From assembly GCA_033762375.1 (NCBI GenBank), contig JANRLQ010000030.1, positions 33,345 to 97,344 of the forward strand: 64,000 nt of DNA. Reading direction: 5' to 3'. A program made the translations under genes and the position numbers. This DNA comes from RDXT01 sp033762375. GTDB lineage: Bacteria; Bacteroidota; Bacteroidia; J057. A model generated the notes under the pieces. That model was given only the letters and a program-made list of their open reading frames with translations. It did not search any database and was not told where the DNA came from. Of this stretch, positions 1 to 7,740 are shown in pieces; positions within the stretch are counted from its first letter, which is position 1, and each line of letters starts with the position of its first letter.

Positions 1-604
1 CCAGATTAGGGTGGGTTTCCAGCCAGTGGGTCAGGGTTTGGTCGGGGGCAAAATCAATGTACGCCTCATCCACCACCACCAGCCCCGGTGCGTGCCGCAG
101 GATCAGGCTGATATCTGACTGGCGCATGCAGTTGGCGGTAGGATTATTGGGAGAACAAATAAAAATCAGCTTGGTGGCTGGGCGAGACGATGCAATAATC
201 TCCTCTGTATCAAGCTGAAAGTCACGAGTGAGCGGAATCGGCACCGTCTCGACCCGGTTAATGTCAGCGCTGACCTGATACATCCCGTAGGTGGGTGGCA
301 GCAGCATGATATGGTCGCGTCCCGGCTCACAAAAAGCCCGGATGAGCAGGTCTATGGGTTCATCGCTGCCATTGCCCAAAAATATCCGCTCCGCAGCGAC
401 CTGTTTGAGGGCGGCAATGCGGGCCTTGAGGGTCCGCTGGAGCGGATCAGGATACCGGTTGTACGCCCCACCGGCTACTGACTGGAAGGGGTTCTCATTG
501 GCATCGAGAAAAATCCCCTCCCGTCCGGTGTACTCGTCCCGGGCGGAGGCATACGGTTTTAGCTGTAATATATGAGGCCTTACGAGGCTTGAGAGGTCAA
601 ACAT
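1..604 (-). CDS. hisC: Histidinol-phosphate aminotransferase, partial (C-terminus off the window)
   Basis: PLP-dependent aminotransferase that converts imidazole acetol phosphate to L-histidinol phosphate in histidine synthesis. Only the first 201 codons are present. The ATG at 604 opens MFDLSSLVRPHI, followed by a fold-type I aminotransferase start with DANENP near residue 40, the glycine loop FLGNGSDEPID near 85, PTYGMY, CSPNNPT and VVVDEAYIDF near 185. The PLP lysine lies beyond position 1. The gene starts 38 bp after the end of hisD on the same strand, so it is the third gene of a hisG-hisD-hisC operon. Identity is clear from motifs and neighbours. Confidence 0.93.
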   Translation of the reverse strand, partial: MFDLSSLVRPHILQLKPYASARDEYTGREGIFLDANENPFQSVAGGAYNRYPDPLQRTLKARIAALKQVAAERIFLGNGSDEPIDLLIRAFCEPGRDHIMLLPPTYGMYQVSADINRVETVPIPLTRDFQLDTEEIIASSRPATKLIFICSPNNPTANCMRQSDISLILRHAPGLVVVDEAYIDFAPDQTLTHWLETHPNL

Positions 605-642
605 AAACTTGTGTCATAAATAGTGAACCAAACCAGGTCATC

Positions 643-1932
643 TTAGTCAGCTGAGCCGGCCAGGGCCGCCAGCCGGACACGTACCGCCTGCCGGTGAGCT
701 TCCAGGGACTCCGCGTCAGCCAGGATTTCTACTGTGGGGCCCAGGGCTTGCAAGCCTTCGGCGGTCAGGCGCTGGTAGGTGACTTTTTTCACAAAGCTAT
801 CCAGGGACACGCCGCTGTAGGCTCGTGCGTACCCGTTGGTGGGGAGGGTATGGTTGGTACCGGAGGCATAGTCACCGACACTTTCCGGGCTGTATATGCC
901 CAAAAAAACCGAACCGGCACACGTGACCTGCGTTGCCAGCGCCAGGTCGTTGCTGACGGCCAGGATCAGGTGTTCCGGAGCATAGGCATTACAAAAGTCC
1001 ATGAGTGTCTCGTTCGAGTCAAAGCAGATGGCCCGGCTGTTGGCGAGGGCTTGCCGGGCGATATCAGCCCGTGGGAGGGTTTCAAGCTGGCGGTAGGTTT
1101 CGGCTACAATGACAGCCAGCAAGTCCGGGTCCCGCGCCAGCAGGAGCACCTGGCTGTCTGGCCCGTGTTCTGCCTGGGCCAGCAAGTCTGCCGCCACAAA
1201 AGCCGGTGGTGCCGTCGCATCCGCTACCACAGCCACCTCAGACGGGCCTGCGGGCATGTCTATGGCAACACCTTCCTGCGAAACCAGTTGTTTAGCGATT
1301 GTAACGTATTGATTACCAGGGCCAAATATTTTGTCAACTTTGGGGATGGAAGCCGTACCGTACGCCATGCCTGCGATGGCCTGGGCACCACCGACCCGAA
1401 ACACCCGCGTCACCCCGGCGATCCGGGCTGCTACCCGGATTGTGGCCGGAACCTCCCCGTCTGGCCCCGGTGGCGTACACAGGATGATTTCCTGACAGCC
1501 CGCCAGCCGGGCCGGAATGGCCAGCATCAGCACCGTCGAAAGCAAGGGGGCCGATCCGCCCGGAATATACAGCCCCACCCGTCCGATGGGCAGACTTCTC
1601 CGCCAACAGGTGACGCCGGGCATGGTCTCCACGACCGTCTCTGCTTCCCGCTGTGCAGCGTGAAACGTCCTGATATTGGCAGCAGCACGCTCCATCGCCG
1701 CATACAACGCAGGGCTGACGGTGGCATCCGCCAGCGATTCGGCGGAGACCTCCAGCGTGTCTGATACCACACCGTCAAACTGCGCCGTAAACCTCCGCAG
1801 GGCCGCATCACCTTCCTGCCGGACAGCCTCCAGGATCGGGCGGACCCGATCAGCCAGCACCTCCGCCGCCAGGGCAGGGCGACGGATCAGGTTTTCCCAC
1901 GTTTCCCGTGGTGGATATGATACTAGTTGCAT
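643..1932 (-). CDS. hisD: Histidinol dehydrogenase
   Basis: Zinc-dependent NAD enzyme that oxidises L-histidinol to L-histidine, the last two steps of histidine synthesis; cytoplasmic. The 429 residues match the usual family length. Visible signatures are GPGNQYVTIAKQ near residue 205, IDMPAGPSEV, DLLAQAEHGPDSQVLL near 250 with the conserved Glu/His, APEHL near 320, and GDYASGTNHTLPT near 360. The ATG at 1932 lies 4 bp after the hisG stop, implying tight co-transcription. No truncation or missing key residue was seen. Confidence 0.97.
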   Translation of the reverse strand: MQLVSYPPRETWENLIRRPALAAEVLADRVRPILEAVRQEGDAALRRFTAQFDGVVSDTLEVSAESLADATVSPALYAAMERAAANIRTFHAAQREAETVVETMPGVTCWRRSLPIGRVGLYIPGGSAPLLSTVLMLAIPARLAGCQEIILCTPPGPDGEVPATIRVAARIAGVTRVFRVGGAQAIAGMAYGTASIPKVDKIFGPGNQYVTIAKQLVSQEGVAIDMPAGPSEVAVVADATAPPAFVAADLLAQAEHGPDSQVLLLARDPDLLAVIVAETYRQLETLPRADIARQALANSRAICFDSNETLMDFCNAYAPEHLILAVSNDLALATQVTCAGSVFLGIYSPESVGDYASGTNHTLPTNGYARAYSGVSLDSFVKKVTYQRLTAEGLQALGPTVEILADAESLEAHRQAVRVRLAALAGSAD

Positions 1933-1936
1933 GGGG

Positions 1937-2800
1937 TTACATGATCATTTTTTCAATCGGAATTACCAAAATCCCCTGAGCACCAGCTTCTTGCAGGGTG
2001 TCAATCACCTCCCAGAAGGTATCTTCCTTCAGGACCGAGTGCAGGCTGCTCCAGCCTGGCAGCGCCAGCGGGGTGATCGTAGGGCTTTTCATACCGGGGA
2101 TCAGGGCCTGGACTTTGCTGATGGACTCATTGGGGATGTTCATCAGAATGTACTTATAACTTTCGGCCCGGATGACTGCCCGTATGCGGAACAGGAGTTT
2201 GTCGAGAATGGCCTGCTTGGCAGGAGAGAGGCCGGGGGTGGCGATCATGACAGCCTCGGAGTAAAAAATCGGCTGTACTTCCTTCAGCCCGTTGCTGAAG
2301 AGGGTCGCCCCTGAACTCACGATATCGCAGATCCCGTCTGCCAGCCCGATACTCGGGGCGATCTCAACAGAGCCACTGATCTCGTGAATTTCGGCATAGA
2401 TGCCCTGTTCATCCAGGTAACTTTGCAGCAGGTTAGGGTAGGACGTCGCAATTTTTTTGTCCCGCAGGCTTTCCAGCCCTTTCCACTCCATGTGCTGGGG
2501 GATGGCCAGCGAAAGCCGGCATTTGGAAAACCCCATCCGCTCTACGAGCGTGACCTCCCGTTTTTTTTCGATGACAACATTTTCCCCTACGATGCCTATA
2601 TCGGCTGCTCCATCGGCTACACAGGTAGGAATGTCATCATCCCGCAGGTACAGGATCTCAATGGGAAAATTAGAAGCCGGGTTTTTGAGCTTGGTTTTGT
2701 TGCGGGAATACGAGATGCCGCAGGCTTCTACAAACGCAAGGCTTTTATCGCTGAGGCGGCCTTCTTTCTGGACGGCTAGCCGGAGGGTGGATTCAGACAT
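1937..2800 (-). CDS. hisG: ATP phosphoribosyltransferase, long form
   Basis: Commits ATP and PRPP to histidine synthesis. At 287 residues this is the long form: two periplasmic-binding-like catalytic lobes plus a C-terminal PII-like regulatory domain (about residues 210-287) that normally gives histidine feedback and removes the need for HisZ. Visible motifs include LAVQKEGRLSD at the N-terminus, DIGIVGENVV near 70 and the PRPP-loop-like DIVSSGATLFSNGL near 160. First gene of the his operon; a leader of about 220 nt with a possible leader peptide precedes it. Confidence 0.96.
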   Translation of the reverse strand: MSESTLRLAVQKEGRLSDKSLAFVEACGISYSRNKTKLKNPASNFPIEILYLRDDDIPTCVADGAADIGIVGENVVIEKKREVTLVERMGFSKCRLSLAIPQHMEWKGLESLRDKKIATSYPNLLQSYLDEQGIYAEIHEISGSVEIAPSIGLADGICDIVSSGATLFSNGLKEVQPIFYSEAVMIATPGLSPAKQAILDKLLFRIRAVIRAESYKYILMNIPNESISKVQALIPGMKSPTITPLALPGWSSLHSVLKEDTFWEVIDTLQEAGAQGILVIPIEKMIM

Positions 2801-2856
2801 ACGATAAGACAGATAAAAAATTAACCAACATCAAAAGAGGGGGAAATACGATTACA

Positions 2857-2882
2857 GACAGCACCTGTCGCAACGCAGCGAC
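2857..2882 (-). promoter_or_regulatory. Mutually exclusive hairpins in the his leader
   Basis: Two short perfect stems overlap: GACAG/CTGTC (2857-2869) and GTCGC/GCGAC (2867-2882). They share three bases and cannot form together, as expected of a regulatory leader. No clear GC stem followed directly by a U-run was found, so termination is not shown. The function is inferred only from position between the candidate leader peptide and hisG. Confidence 0.3.
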
Positions 2883-2909
2883 CAGCCAATGGGGTGATAT
2901 GTGTATTGA

Positions 2910-2929
2910 CATTCCTCTTATGAGGAATG
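2910..2929. promoter_or_regulatory. Perfect 8-bp inverted repeat in the his leader
   Basis: CATTCCTC-TTAT-GAGGAATG is a perfect inverted repeat. On the transcribed strand it overlaps the last His codons and the stop of the candidate leader peptide, so a ribosome stalled there would cover one arm. It could be an attenuator arm or a protein operator; sequence alone does not decide. Confidence 0.4.
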
Positions 2930-3001
2930 ATGCCATGCATGCAGATGACCCTGATTACCAGGGACATATGAGAGGTTGTATGGATAACCACAATACTGCA
3001 C
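2918..3001 (-). CDS. Candidate histidine leader peptide
   Basis: A 27-codon frame (GTG at 3001, TAA at 2918-2920) ends in G-H-L-H-A-W-H-H-S-S, with four CAT His codons within seven codons just before the stop. It starts about 20 nt downstream of the expected start site of the candidate promoter at 3027-3057, and its end overlaps a perfect inverted repeat. Placement upstream of hisG fits a transcription-attenuation leader peptide. Weak points are the GTG start, the lack of an obvious ribosome-binding site and the lack of a clear terminator. A different 51-codon ATG frame overlaps it but is not His-clustered. Confidence 0.4.
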   Translation of the reverse strand: MQYCGYPYNLSYVPGNQGHLHAWHHSS

Positions 3002-3026
3002 GGCAGAGAGGGATAAATTATCGGCT

Positions 3027-3057
3027 CAAATATGTAGGAATAAACGCAATCAGGCAA
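3027..3057 (-). promoter_or_regulatory. Candidate Bacteroidota promoter for the his operon
   Basis: On the minus strand TTG, a 20-bp spacer and CATATTTG match the Bacteroidota -33/-7 pattern (TTG, then TAnnTTTG) with one mismatch in the -7 box. Transcription would begin near 3020, giving a leader of about 220 nt before hisG. Confidence 0.45.
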
Positions 3058-3096
3058 GGGCACAGCCAAAAATAATCACCGGCCGACCCATTTATA

Positions 3097-4800
3097 TTAA
3101 CCCGCCGCCATCAATTCTTCGGCATTCCGGAGAGCAGAGTCCGTCGGTTGATCCCCGGAGATCATCTCGGCAAGGGCACGTATGCGGGAATCCCGATCCA
3201 GCCGGGCTACATACGAGACCGTCGCGTCTCCCATTACTTTTTTGGAGATACGGAAGTGCTCGTGACCTTTGGCAGCAATCTGGGGCAGGTGCGTAATGCT
3301 GATGAGCTGGAAGCGCTGGGCGAGCTGCTGCATCACTGTGCCGACCTTGTTGGCGGTTTCACCGCTGATTCCGGTATCAATTTCATCAAAAATCATCACC
3401 GGGAAGGCTGCTTTTTCGGCCAGGACGGCCTTGATCGCCAGCATCACGCGGGAGATTTCACCACCGGAGGCAATCTGGGAGAGGGGACCACCGGGCATGC
3501 CGGGATTGGTCTGGATGAGGAAATACACCTTGTTGAGGCCGCTGGGCATGGGGCGTACCCGGTAGTCCGGGATGTCCAGGCTGCCCTGTGGGTCCTCCGT
3601 CCACTCAATAGCTACTTCAAAACGAGCTTTTTGAAAGCCTACCTGCTGCAGGAGCTGGTTGATGCCGGTTTCCAGAAGAGGTTTGGCTGCTTTGCGGGCG
3701 GCATCAAGCTGGAGGCCGGTCTCCCGGAGGGTATTTTGCTGAGCCTGGTAGGTTTTATAAAGCTGGCGGATGGTGTCTTCAATCGAGCCAATGCTGTCCA
3801 GCTCACCCTGGAGCCGCGCCAGCAGGGCGACCAGGTCGGCACCTGTGCGGGCCCCGTATTTTAGTTTGAGCTTGTGGTAGATCGCCAGCCGCTCCTCTAT
3901 AAAAGCCAGCCGCTCCGGATCAGACTCCACCGTGTCCAGCAGGCGCTGGAAGGTGAAGGCGATTTCCTTGCAGGACTCACGCATATCATAGATCCGGGAG
4001 ACATCCTCGCGGAGTTGCTGGTTGACGTCTGCTATTTTTTTGAGAGAGTCCAGCAACTGGCTAAACTGGGCGTACAGCGCCGTTTCCTGCTGGTAGAGCA
4101 GGTCCACGCCCCCGCCCAGGGCGTCACGCACGTCTTCGGAGTTTTGGAGAAGGTTGAGCTCCTGCTCCAGCTGTTCTTCTTCGTCGGCCTTAAGATCAGC
4201 ACTTTGGAGGTCCTGCACCTGAAACCGGATATACTCCAACTGGCGCTTGGCATCAGCCTCACGGACCTCCAGGTCGCGGATTTGGCGCAGGGTCTGGTCA
4301 CAGACTTTGAGTTGCTGGCCAAACGCAGCCCGCAGCTCATGGGCATCCGCAAACTCATCGAGGAGTTCCAGTTGGTACTGGGGTTCCAGCAGGGCCATGT
4401 TGTCATGTTGTCCGTGCATGTCTATGAGCAGGCTGGTGGCCTCCCGCAGGATCTGAAGTGAGACCGGGGTGTCATTAATAAAAGCGCGGGACTTGCCTGC
4501 TGCCGTCACCTCCCGGCGTACGATCAGCTCATCGTCTTCCAGCTCCAGGTCCTCAATCTGCCGCAGCCGCGCCAGGATCGGGGCTGCCAGCCCTCCAAAA
4601 TGTGCCTCGATGATACATTTTTCGTCCCGGACAAAAATCATGGAGTTGTCCAGCCGCCGTCCCAGGATCAGGCCCAGTGCCCCGACAAGAAGGGACTTAC
4701 CTGCACCTGTCTCTCCGGTCAGGATATTCAGCCCTGCCCGAAACTCGATACGGGTTTCGCTAAACAGGGCGTAGTTGCGTAGGTAGAGCTGTCTGAGCAT
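3097..4800 (-). CDS. recN: DNA repair protein RecN
   Basis: SMC-like ATPase acting in recombinational double-strand-break repair. The 567 residues match the family. Walker A GETGAGKS is near residue 30, a long coiled-coil region rich in Q, E, L and R spans about 150-370, the ABC signature ASGGEISRVMLA is near 445, Walker B VMIFDEIDTGISG near 470 and the switch histidine ITHLPQIAA near 505. The ATG at 4800 gives the expected MLRQLYLRNYALF start. CAAAGGTA at 4821-4828 (TACCTTTG on the coding strand) could be its -7 box. It appears to be transcribed alone. Confidence 0.96.
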   Translation of the reverse strand: MLRQLYLRNYALFSETRIEFRAGLNILTGETGAGKSLLVGALGLILGRRLDNSMIFVRDEKCIIEAHFGGLAAPILARLRQIEDLELEDDELIVRREVTAAGKSRAFINDTPVSLQILREATSLLIDMHGQHDNMALLEPQYQLELLDEFADAHELRAAFGQQLKVCDQTLRQIRDLEVREADAKRQLEYIRFQVQDLQSADLKADEEEQLEQELNLLQNSEDVRDALGGGVDLLYQQETALYAQFSQLLDSLKKIADVNQQLREDVSRIYDMRESCKEIAFTFQRLLDTVESDPERLAFIEERLAIYHKLKLKYGARTGADLVALLARLQGELDSIGSIEDTIRQLYKTYQAQQNTLRETGLQLDAARKAAKPLLETGINQLLQQVGFQKARFEVAIEWTEDPQGSLDIPDYRVRPMPSGLNKVYFLIQTNPGMPGGPLSQIASGGEISRVMLAIKAVLAEKAAFPVMIFDEIDTGISGETANKVGTVMQQLAQRFQLISITHLPQIAAKGHEHFRISKKVMGDATVSYVARLDRDSRIRALAEMISGDQPTDSALRNAEELMAAG

Positions 4801-5037
4801 AGTTTCCTGAAATCCGCTTACAAAGGTAGCAGAAAAAGACAGATAGTATAATCAGAAGTATGCAAAAAATACTGGCTTTTGGATATTTTTATTGGCAATC
4901 AACTCAGGCTCCTGATCCGGACACAGGGATGAGATATTTTGGGTAATAGTTGGATCATACACCCCTAATGTGCAATTTGGTAAAGTATATCTACAAACTC
5001 ATAACCCATAACTCAAACCGCTCAACTCATTTTTGGT

Positions 5038-5418
5038 ATGACAACGATCCTTACCCGCACCCTGCTGTATGTACTCGCCTGTTTGCCCCTGAGCCTCGTG
5101 GCTGGCACACCTGTCGGCACCTGGCAAACCTCCTTCCCTGACCAAAATGGCAATCCGGTCCCTATGCAGGTCACAATGTCTGACAAGGGCACTTATGCTC
5201 TTGACTTTGGAAACGATGGCGTCGTTGAGACCACTGGCAAATATTCTGTCGAAGGTGACCGTATGATGATCCAGGACGGAACAGGTACAGACTGCACCGG
5301 TCTGGGGGTATATACCTTCAAAGTTGAGGGCGAAACCCTCACCATGACCCGCGTCACCGACGAATGCACCAGCCGCGGCGGACCAGAAGGTGTAATGACA
5401 TTTACCCGTGTGAAATAA
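5038..5418 (+). CDS. Small exported protein, lipocalin-like, function unknown
   Basis: 126 residues. The first 22 form a signal peptide ending near LVAGTPVG. The mature part (GTWQTSFPDQNG, then YALDFGNDGVVETTGKYSVEG and repeated T/V-rich strands) looks like a small all-beta lipocalin-like barrel of the kind that begins with a GTW motif. Two cysteines (C-T-G and E-C-T) could form a disulphide in the periplasm. No enzyme motif is seen. A strong intrinsic terminator follows directly. Function not assigned. Confidence 0.75.
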   Translation: MTTILTRTLLYVLACLPLSLVAGTPVGTWQTSFPDQNGNPVPMQVTMSDKGTYALDFGNDGVVETTGKYSVEGDRMMIQDGTGTDCTGLGVYTFKVEGETLTMTRVTDECTSRGGPEGVMTFTRVK

Positions 5419-5430
5419 ACCGCACAAAAG

Positions 5431-5473
5431 CCCTGTCAGATGCAGCTGTGTCTGACAGGGAATTTTCTTTTTT
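5431..5473 (+). terminator. Intrinsic terminator
   Basis: Perfect 10-bp stem CCCTGTCAGA/TCTGACAGGG (5431-5440 and 5451-5460) followed by a T-rich run. It ends the transcript of the small exported protein just before the next gene. Confidence 0.85.
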
Positions 5474-5477
5474 TGCC

Positions 5478-5999
5478 ATGCCCTTTAACACGGTCCTGCA
5501 CCTGGTCAGCAGTCCTCAAAATGTGGGCATGATTACCCGTTCACACGTTGCATTCGGGGGACAGAAGCTGATCTTTGTGGGGTATGACCGCCCGTGGCAA
5601 TACCGGAGCGGAACCCAGGGTTTCTCCCGCAAGTTGGAAGCTACCTGCGAAGTGCTTCATTTTGAGACCGTAGCAGCCTTTTTATCGTGGAGTCTGGCAG
5701 AAAGTATTTCCTGTATTGCCGTCGAAATCACCGAAACAGCGGCTAATCTCCCCGGATACCCGTTTCCGGAGACCTGTAACCTGATCGTCGGGAGCGAAAA
5801 AAACGGGATAAGCGAAGACCTCCTCGCCGCCTGTCACGGCATCGTGACCATCCCCCAGTTTGGACCTGCCGCCTGCCTCAATGTCGCCGTAGCGGCCTCT
5901 ATCGCTATGTATGAATACACCCGCGCCTGCGAGGGCCAGGTTCGCAACTTAATACGCGGCCACAAATTTGATACCCCGGATGCTGCGGGTACCTGGTAG
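5478..5999 (+). CDS. TrmH/SpoU-family RNA 2'-O-methyltransferase
   Basis: SPOUT methyltransferase using SAM, probably on tRNA or rRNA. The 173 residues carry the three SpoU signatures: an N-terminal N-x-G-x-x-x-R type motif (QNVGMITRSH), NLIVGSEKNGIS near residue 105, and IPQFGPAACLNVAVAASIA near 130, which forms the trefoil knot and SAM pocket. ATG 5478 is preferred because it lies just after a terminator; an in-frame upstream extension would run through that hairpin. The target nucleotide cannot be told from sequence. No accessory N-terminal RNA-binding domain is present. Confidence 0.88.
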   Translation: MPFNTVLHLVSSPQNVGMITRSHVAFGGQKLIFVGYDRPWQYRSGTQGFSRKLEATCEVLHFETVAAFLSWSLAESISCIAVEITETAANLPGYPFPETCNLIVGSEKNGISEDLLAACHGIVTIPQFGPAACLNVAVAASIAMYEYTRACEGQVRNLIRGHKFDTPDAAGTW

Positions 6000-6091
6000 G
6001 CGATGTGGGAGAGATGAAACTATTTTGGGCCTATAGCTTAGGGAAACATATATTAAACCGAAGATTAATCTCACTTTCATAGAGCCGTTAT

Positions 6092-6325
6092 ATGCGTACA
6101 ATCCTCCTTTTCCGTCAGGCATTTGCCTTGATTTGCTGGGTGATATTGCTTACCACCAACCTTTCTTGTTTCAGAGAAGAGGCCATCAGTTGTTATGACC
6201 CGGAGCTGGCACGGGAAGCGCAGACCTGGGGATGTTTGGCAAACTGTCCGGGTGTCAAGGGGTGTGACGGACAGCAGTACTGCAACGAGTGTTATGCCGC
6301 GCAGGCGGGTATCCGGGTAAGATAA
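6092..6325 (+). CDS. Kazal-like small exported protein
   Basis: 77 residues with a hydrophobic signal segment ending at about L-S-C (residues 24-26), possibly a loose lipobox. The C-terminal part has the Kazal-type spacing CPGVKGCDGQQYCNECYAAQAGI, close to the family core C-x-x-x-C-G-C-D-G-x-x-Y-x-N-x-C. Kazal domains inhibit serine proteases; bacterial examples are secreted and may guard against host or competitor proteases. Only one domain is present and the usual Cys-Gly is Lys-Gly, so activity is uncertain. Confidence 0.65.
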   Translation: MRTILLFRQAFALICWVILLTTNLSCFREEAISCYDPELAREAQTWGCLANCPGVKGCDGQQYCNECYAAQAGIRVR

Positions 6326-6401
6326 AAAGCACCCTGCGGACTGCTTTTATACATGGGCAGGTGGCAGGAAAAACGCGCTCTTGCAGGCAGATTTTTCTGC
6401 T

Positions 6402-7688
6402 ATGAATCTGGTATCTGCTGATCTTTCTTTTGTCTCTCCTGCTGAGGCAGTCGCCTGCGTGCGCTCCGGTGACCGGGTATTTGTACACGGGGCAGCCATG
6501 ACTCCCCGCCTCCTGGTGGAGGCCCTGACGGACCGGGACGACCTCCGGGAGGTAGAACTGGTGCATATCCATACGGAGGGCCGCACCCGATATGCAGAGG
6601 CTCCCTACGCTTCGCGGTTTCATGCCAATGCCTGTTTTGTCGGGGGTAATCTCCGGCAGGCTGTCCAGGAAGGCCGGGCTGACTATATCCCGGTATTCCT
6701 CAGTGAAATACCGCAGCTTTTCCGCCGGCATCTGCTCACCCCCGACGTGGCCCTGATCCAGGTATCACCGCCCGACAAACATGGGTATTGTTCCCTCGGT
6801 GCCTCGGTGGATGTAGCCCTGGCGGCCGTTCAGACCGCCCGGCGGGTGGTGGCCCTCGTCAACCCGCAGGTACCCCGTGCCCACGGTGATGGATTTATCC
6901 ATCTGTCTGATATTCACGCTGCTGTGTGGACTGATGAGCCGATTTATGCCTTCCCGGCGGCCACCCTGACGGAGGCTGAGCGCCAGATCGGGCGGCAGGT
7001 AGCGGGCCTGGTGGAGGATGGGGCCACCCTCCAGATGGGGATCGGGGGCGTACCAGATGCGGTCCTGGCCGAGCTGACCGGCCACCGCAACCTCGGGATC
7101 CATACGGAGATGTTTTCGGATGGGATTATCGGGTTGATGAAGGCCGGGGCCGTGACCAATGCCCGTAAAAAAGTCTATCCGGGTAAAATTGTCTCCAGTT
7201 TTGTGATGGGTACCCAGGCTGTGTATGATTTTCTGGATGACAATCCTATTGTATTGCTCAAAGATTGCAGCCTCACGAATGACACCAGCCTGATCCGCAA
7301 AAATCCCCGTGTGACGGCCATCAACAGTGCCATCGAGATTGACCTCACCGGACAGATATGTGCTGATACCATCGGGATGTCCCAGTACTCCGGGGTAGGG
7401 GGGCAAATGGATTTTATCCGGGGGGCTTCTTTGTCAGAAGGGGGCAAGCCAATCATTGCCTTGTCGTCCGTCACCAGCCGGGGCCTGTCCAAGATTGTAC
7501 CTGTGCTGAAACCCGGTGCCGGCGTCACCACCACCCGCGCCCATGTCCACCACGTCGTGACGGAGTACGGGGTCGCTGATCTGTATGGCCGCAACCTCCG
7601 CGAGCGTGCCAAAGCCCTGATCTCCATCGCACACCCCGATCACCGGGAGCATCTGGAGCAGGCAGCCTGGGAGCGGTTTGGGAAATAA
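6402..7688 (+). CDS. Acetyl-CoA hydrolase/CoA-transferase family protein
   Basis: 428 residues in two tandem CoA-transferase folds, related to acetyl-CoA hydrolase and 4-hydroxybutyrate CoA-transferase. Such enzymes move CoA between acyl groups through a glutamyl-CoA thioester. The catalytic Glu is expected in NLGIHTEMFSDGIIGL near residue 235; other signatures are GASVDVALAAVQTA, MGIGGVPDAVLAEL and VTEYGVADLYGRNLRERA near 390. ATG 6402 is preferred over an upstream in-frame TTG. It converges with a paaN-like gene across a shared terminator. The physiological acyl group cannot be told. Confidence 0.88.
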   Translation: MNLVSADLSFVSPAEAVACVRSGDRVFVHGAAMTPRLLVEALTDRDDLREVELVHIHTEGRTRYAEAPYASRFHANACFVGGNLRQAVQEGRADYIPVFLSEIPQLFRRHLLTPDVALIQVSPPDKHGYCSLGASVDVALAAVQTARRVVALVNPQVPRAHGDGFIHLSDIHAAVWTDEPIYAFPAATLTEAERQIGRQVAGLVEDGATLQMGIGGVPDAVLAELTGHRNLGIHTEMFSDGIIGLMKAGAVTNARKKVYPGKIVSSFVMGTQAVYDFLDDNPIVLLKDCSLTNDTSLIRKNPRVTAINSAIEIDLTGQICADTIGMSQYSGVGGQMDFIRGASLSEGGKPIIALSSVTSRGLSKIVPVLKPGAGVTTTRAHVHHVVTEYGVADLYGRNLRERAKALISIAHPDHREHLEQAAWERFGK

Positions 7689-7689
7689 A

Positions 7690-7724
7690 CCGGGCGGAGC
7701 CACCATCTCAGCAGCTCCGCCCGG
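7690..7724. terminator. Bidirectional intrinsic terminator
   Basis: Perfect 11-bp stem CCGGGCGGAGC/GCTCCGCCCGG with a 13-nt loop, placed between the convergent CoA-transferase and PaaN genes. Flanking T and A tracts are short. Confidence 0.75.
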
Positions 7725-7740
7725 ATGTTTAACAACAGAG

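Noticed and set aside
694..1764. Long plus-strand open frame opposite hisD
   Set aside because: Lies antisense to a clear HisD with conserved motifs; its translation is irregular and rich in Arg/His/Gly.
2821..3069. 82-codon minus-strand frame in the hisG leader
   Set aside because: It has no family features and its candidate start lies upstream of the inferred transcription start; the shorter His-rich frame in another phase fits the leader better.
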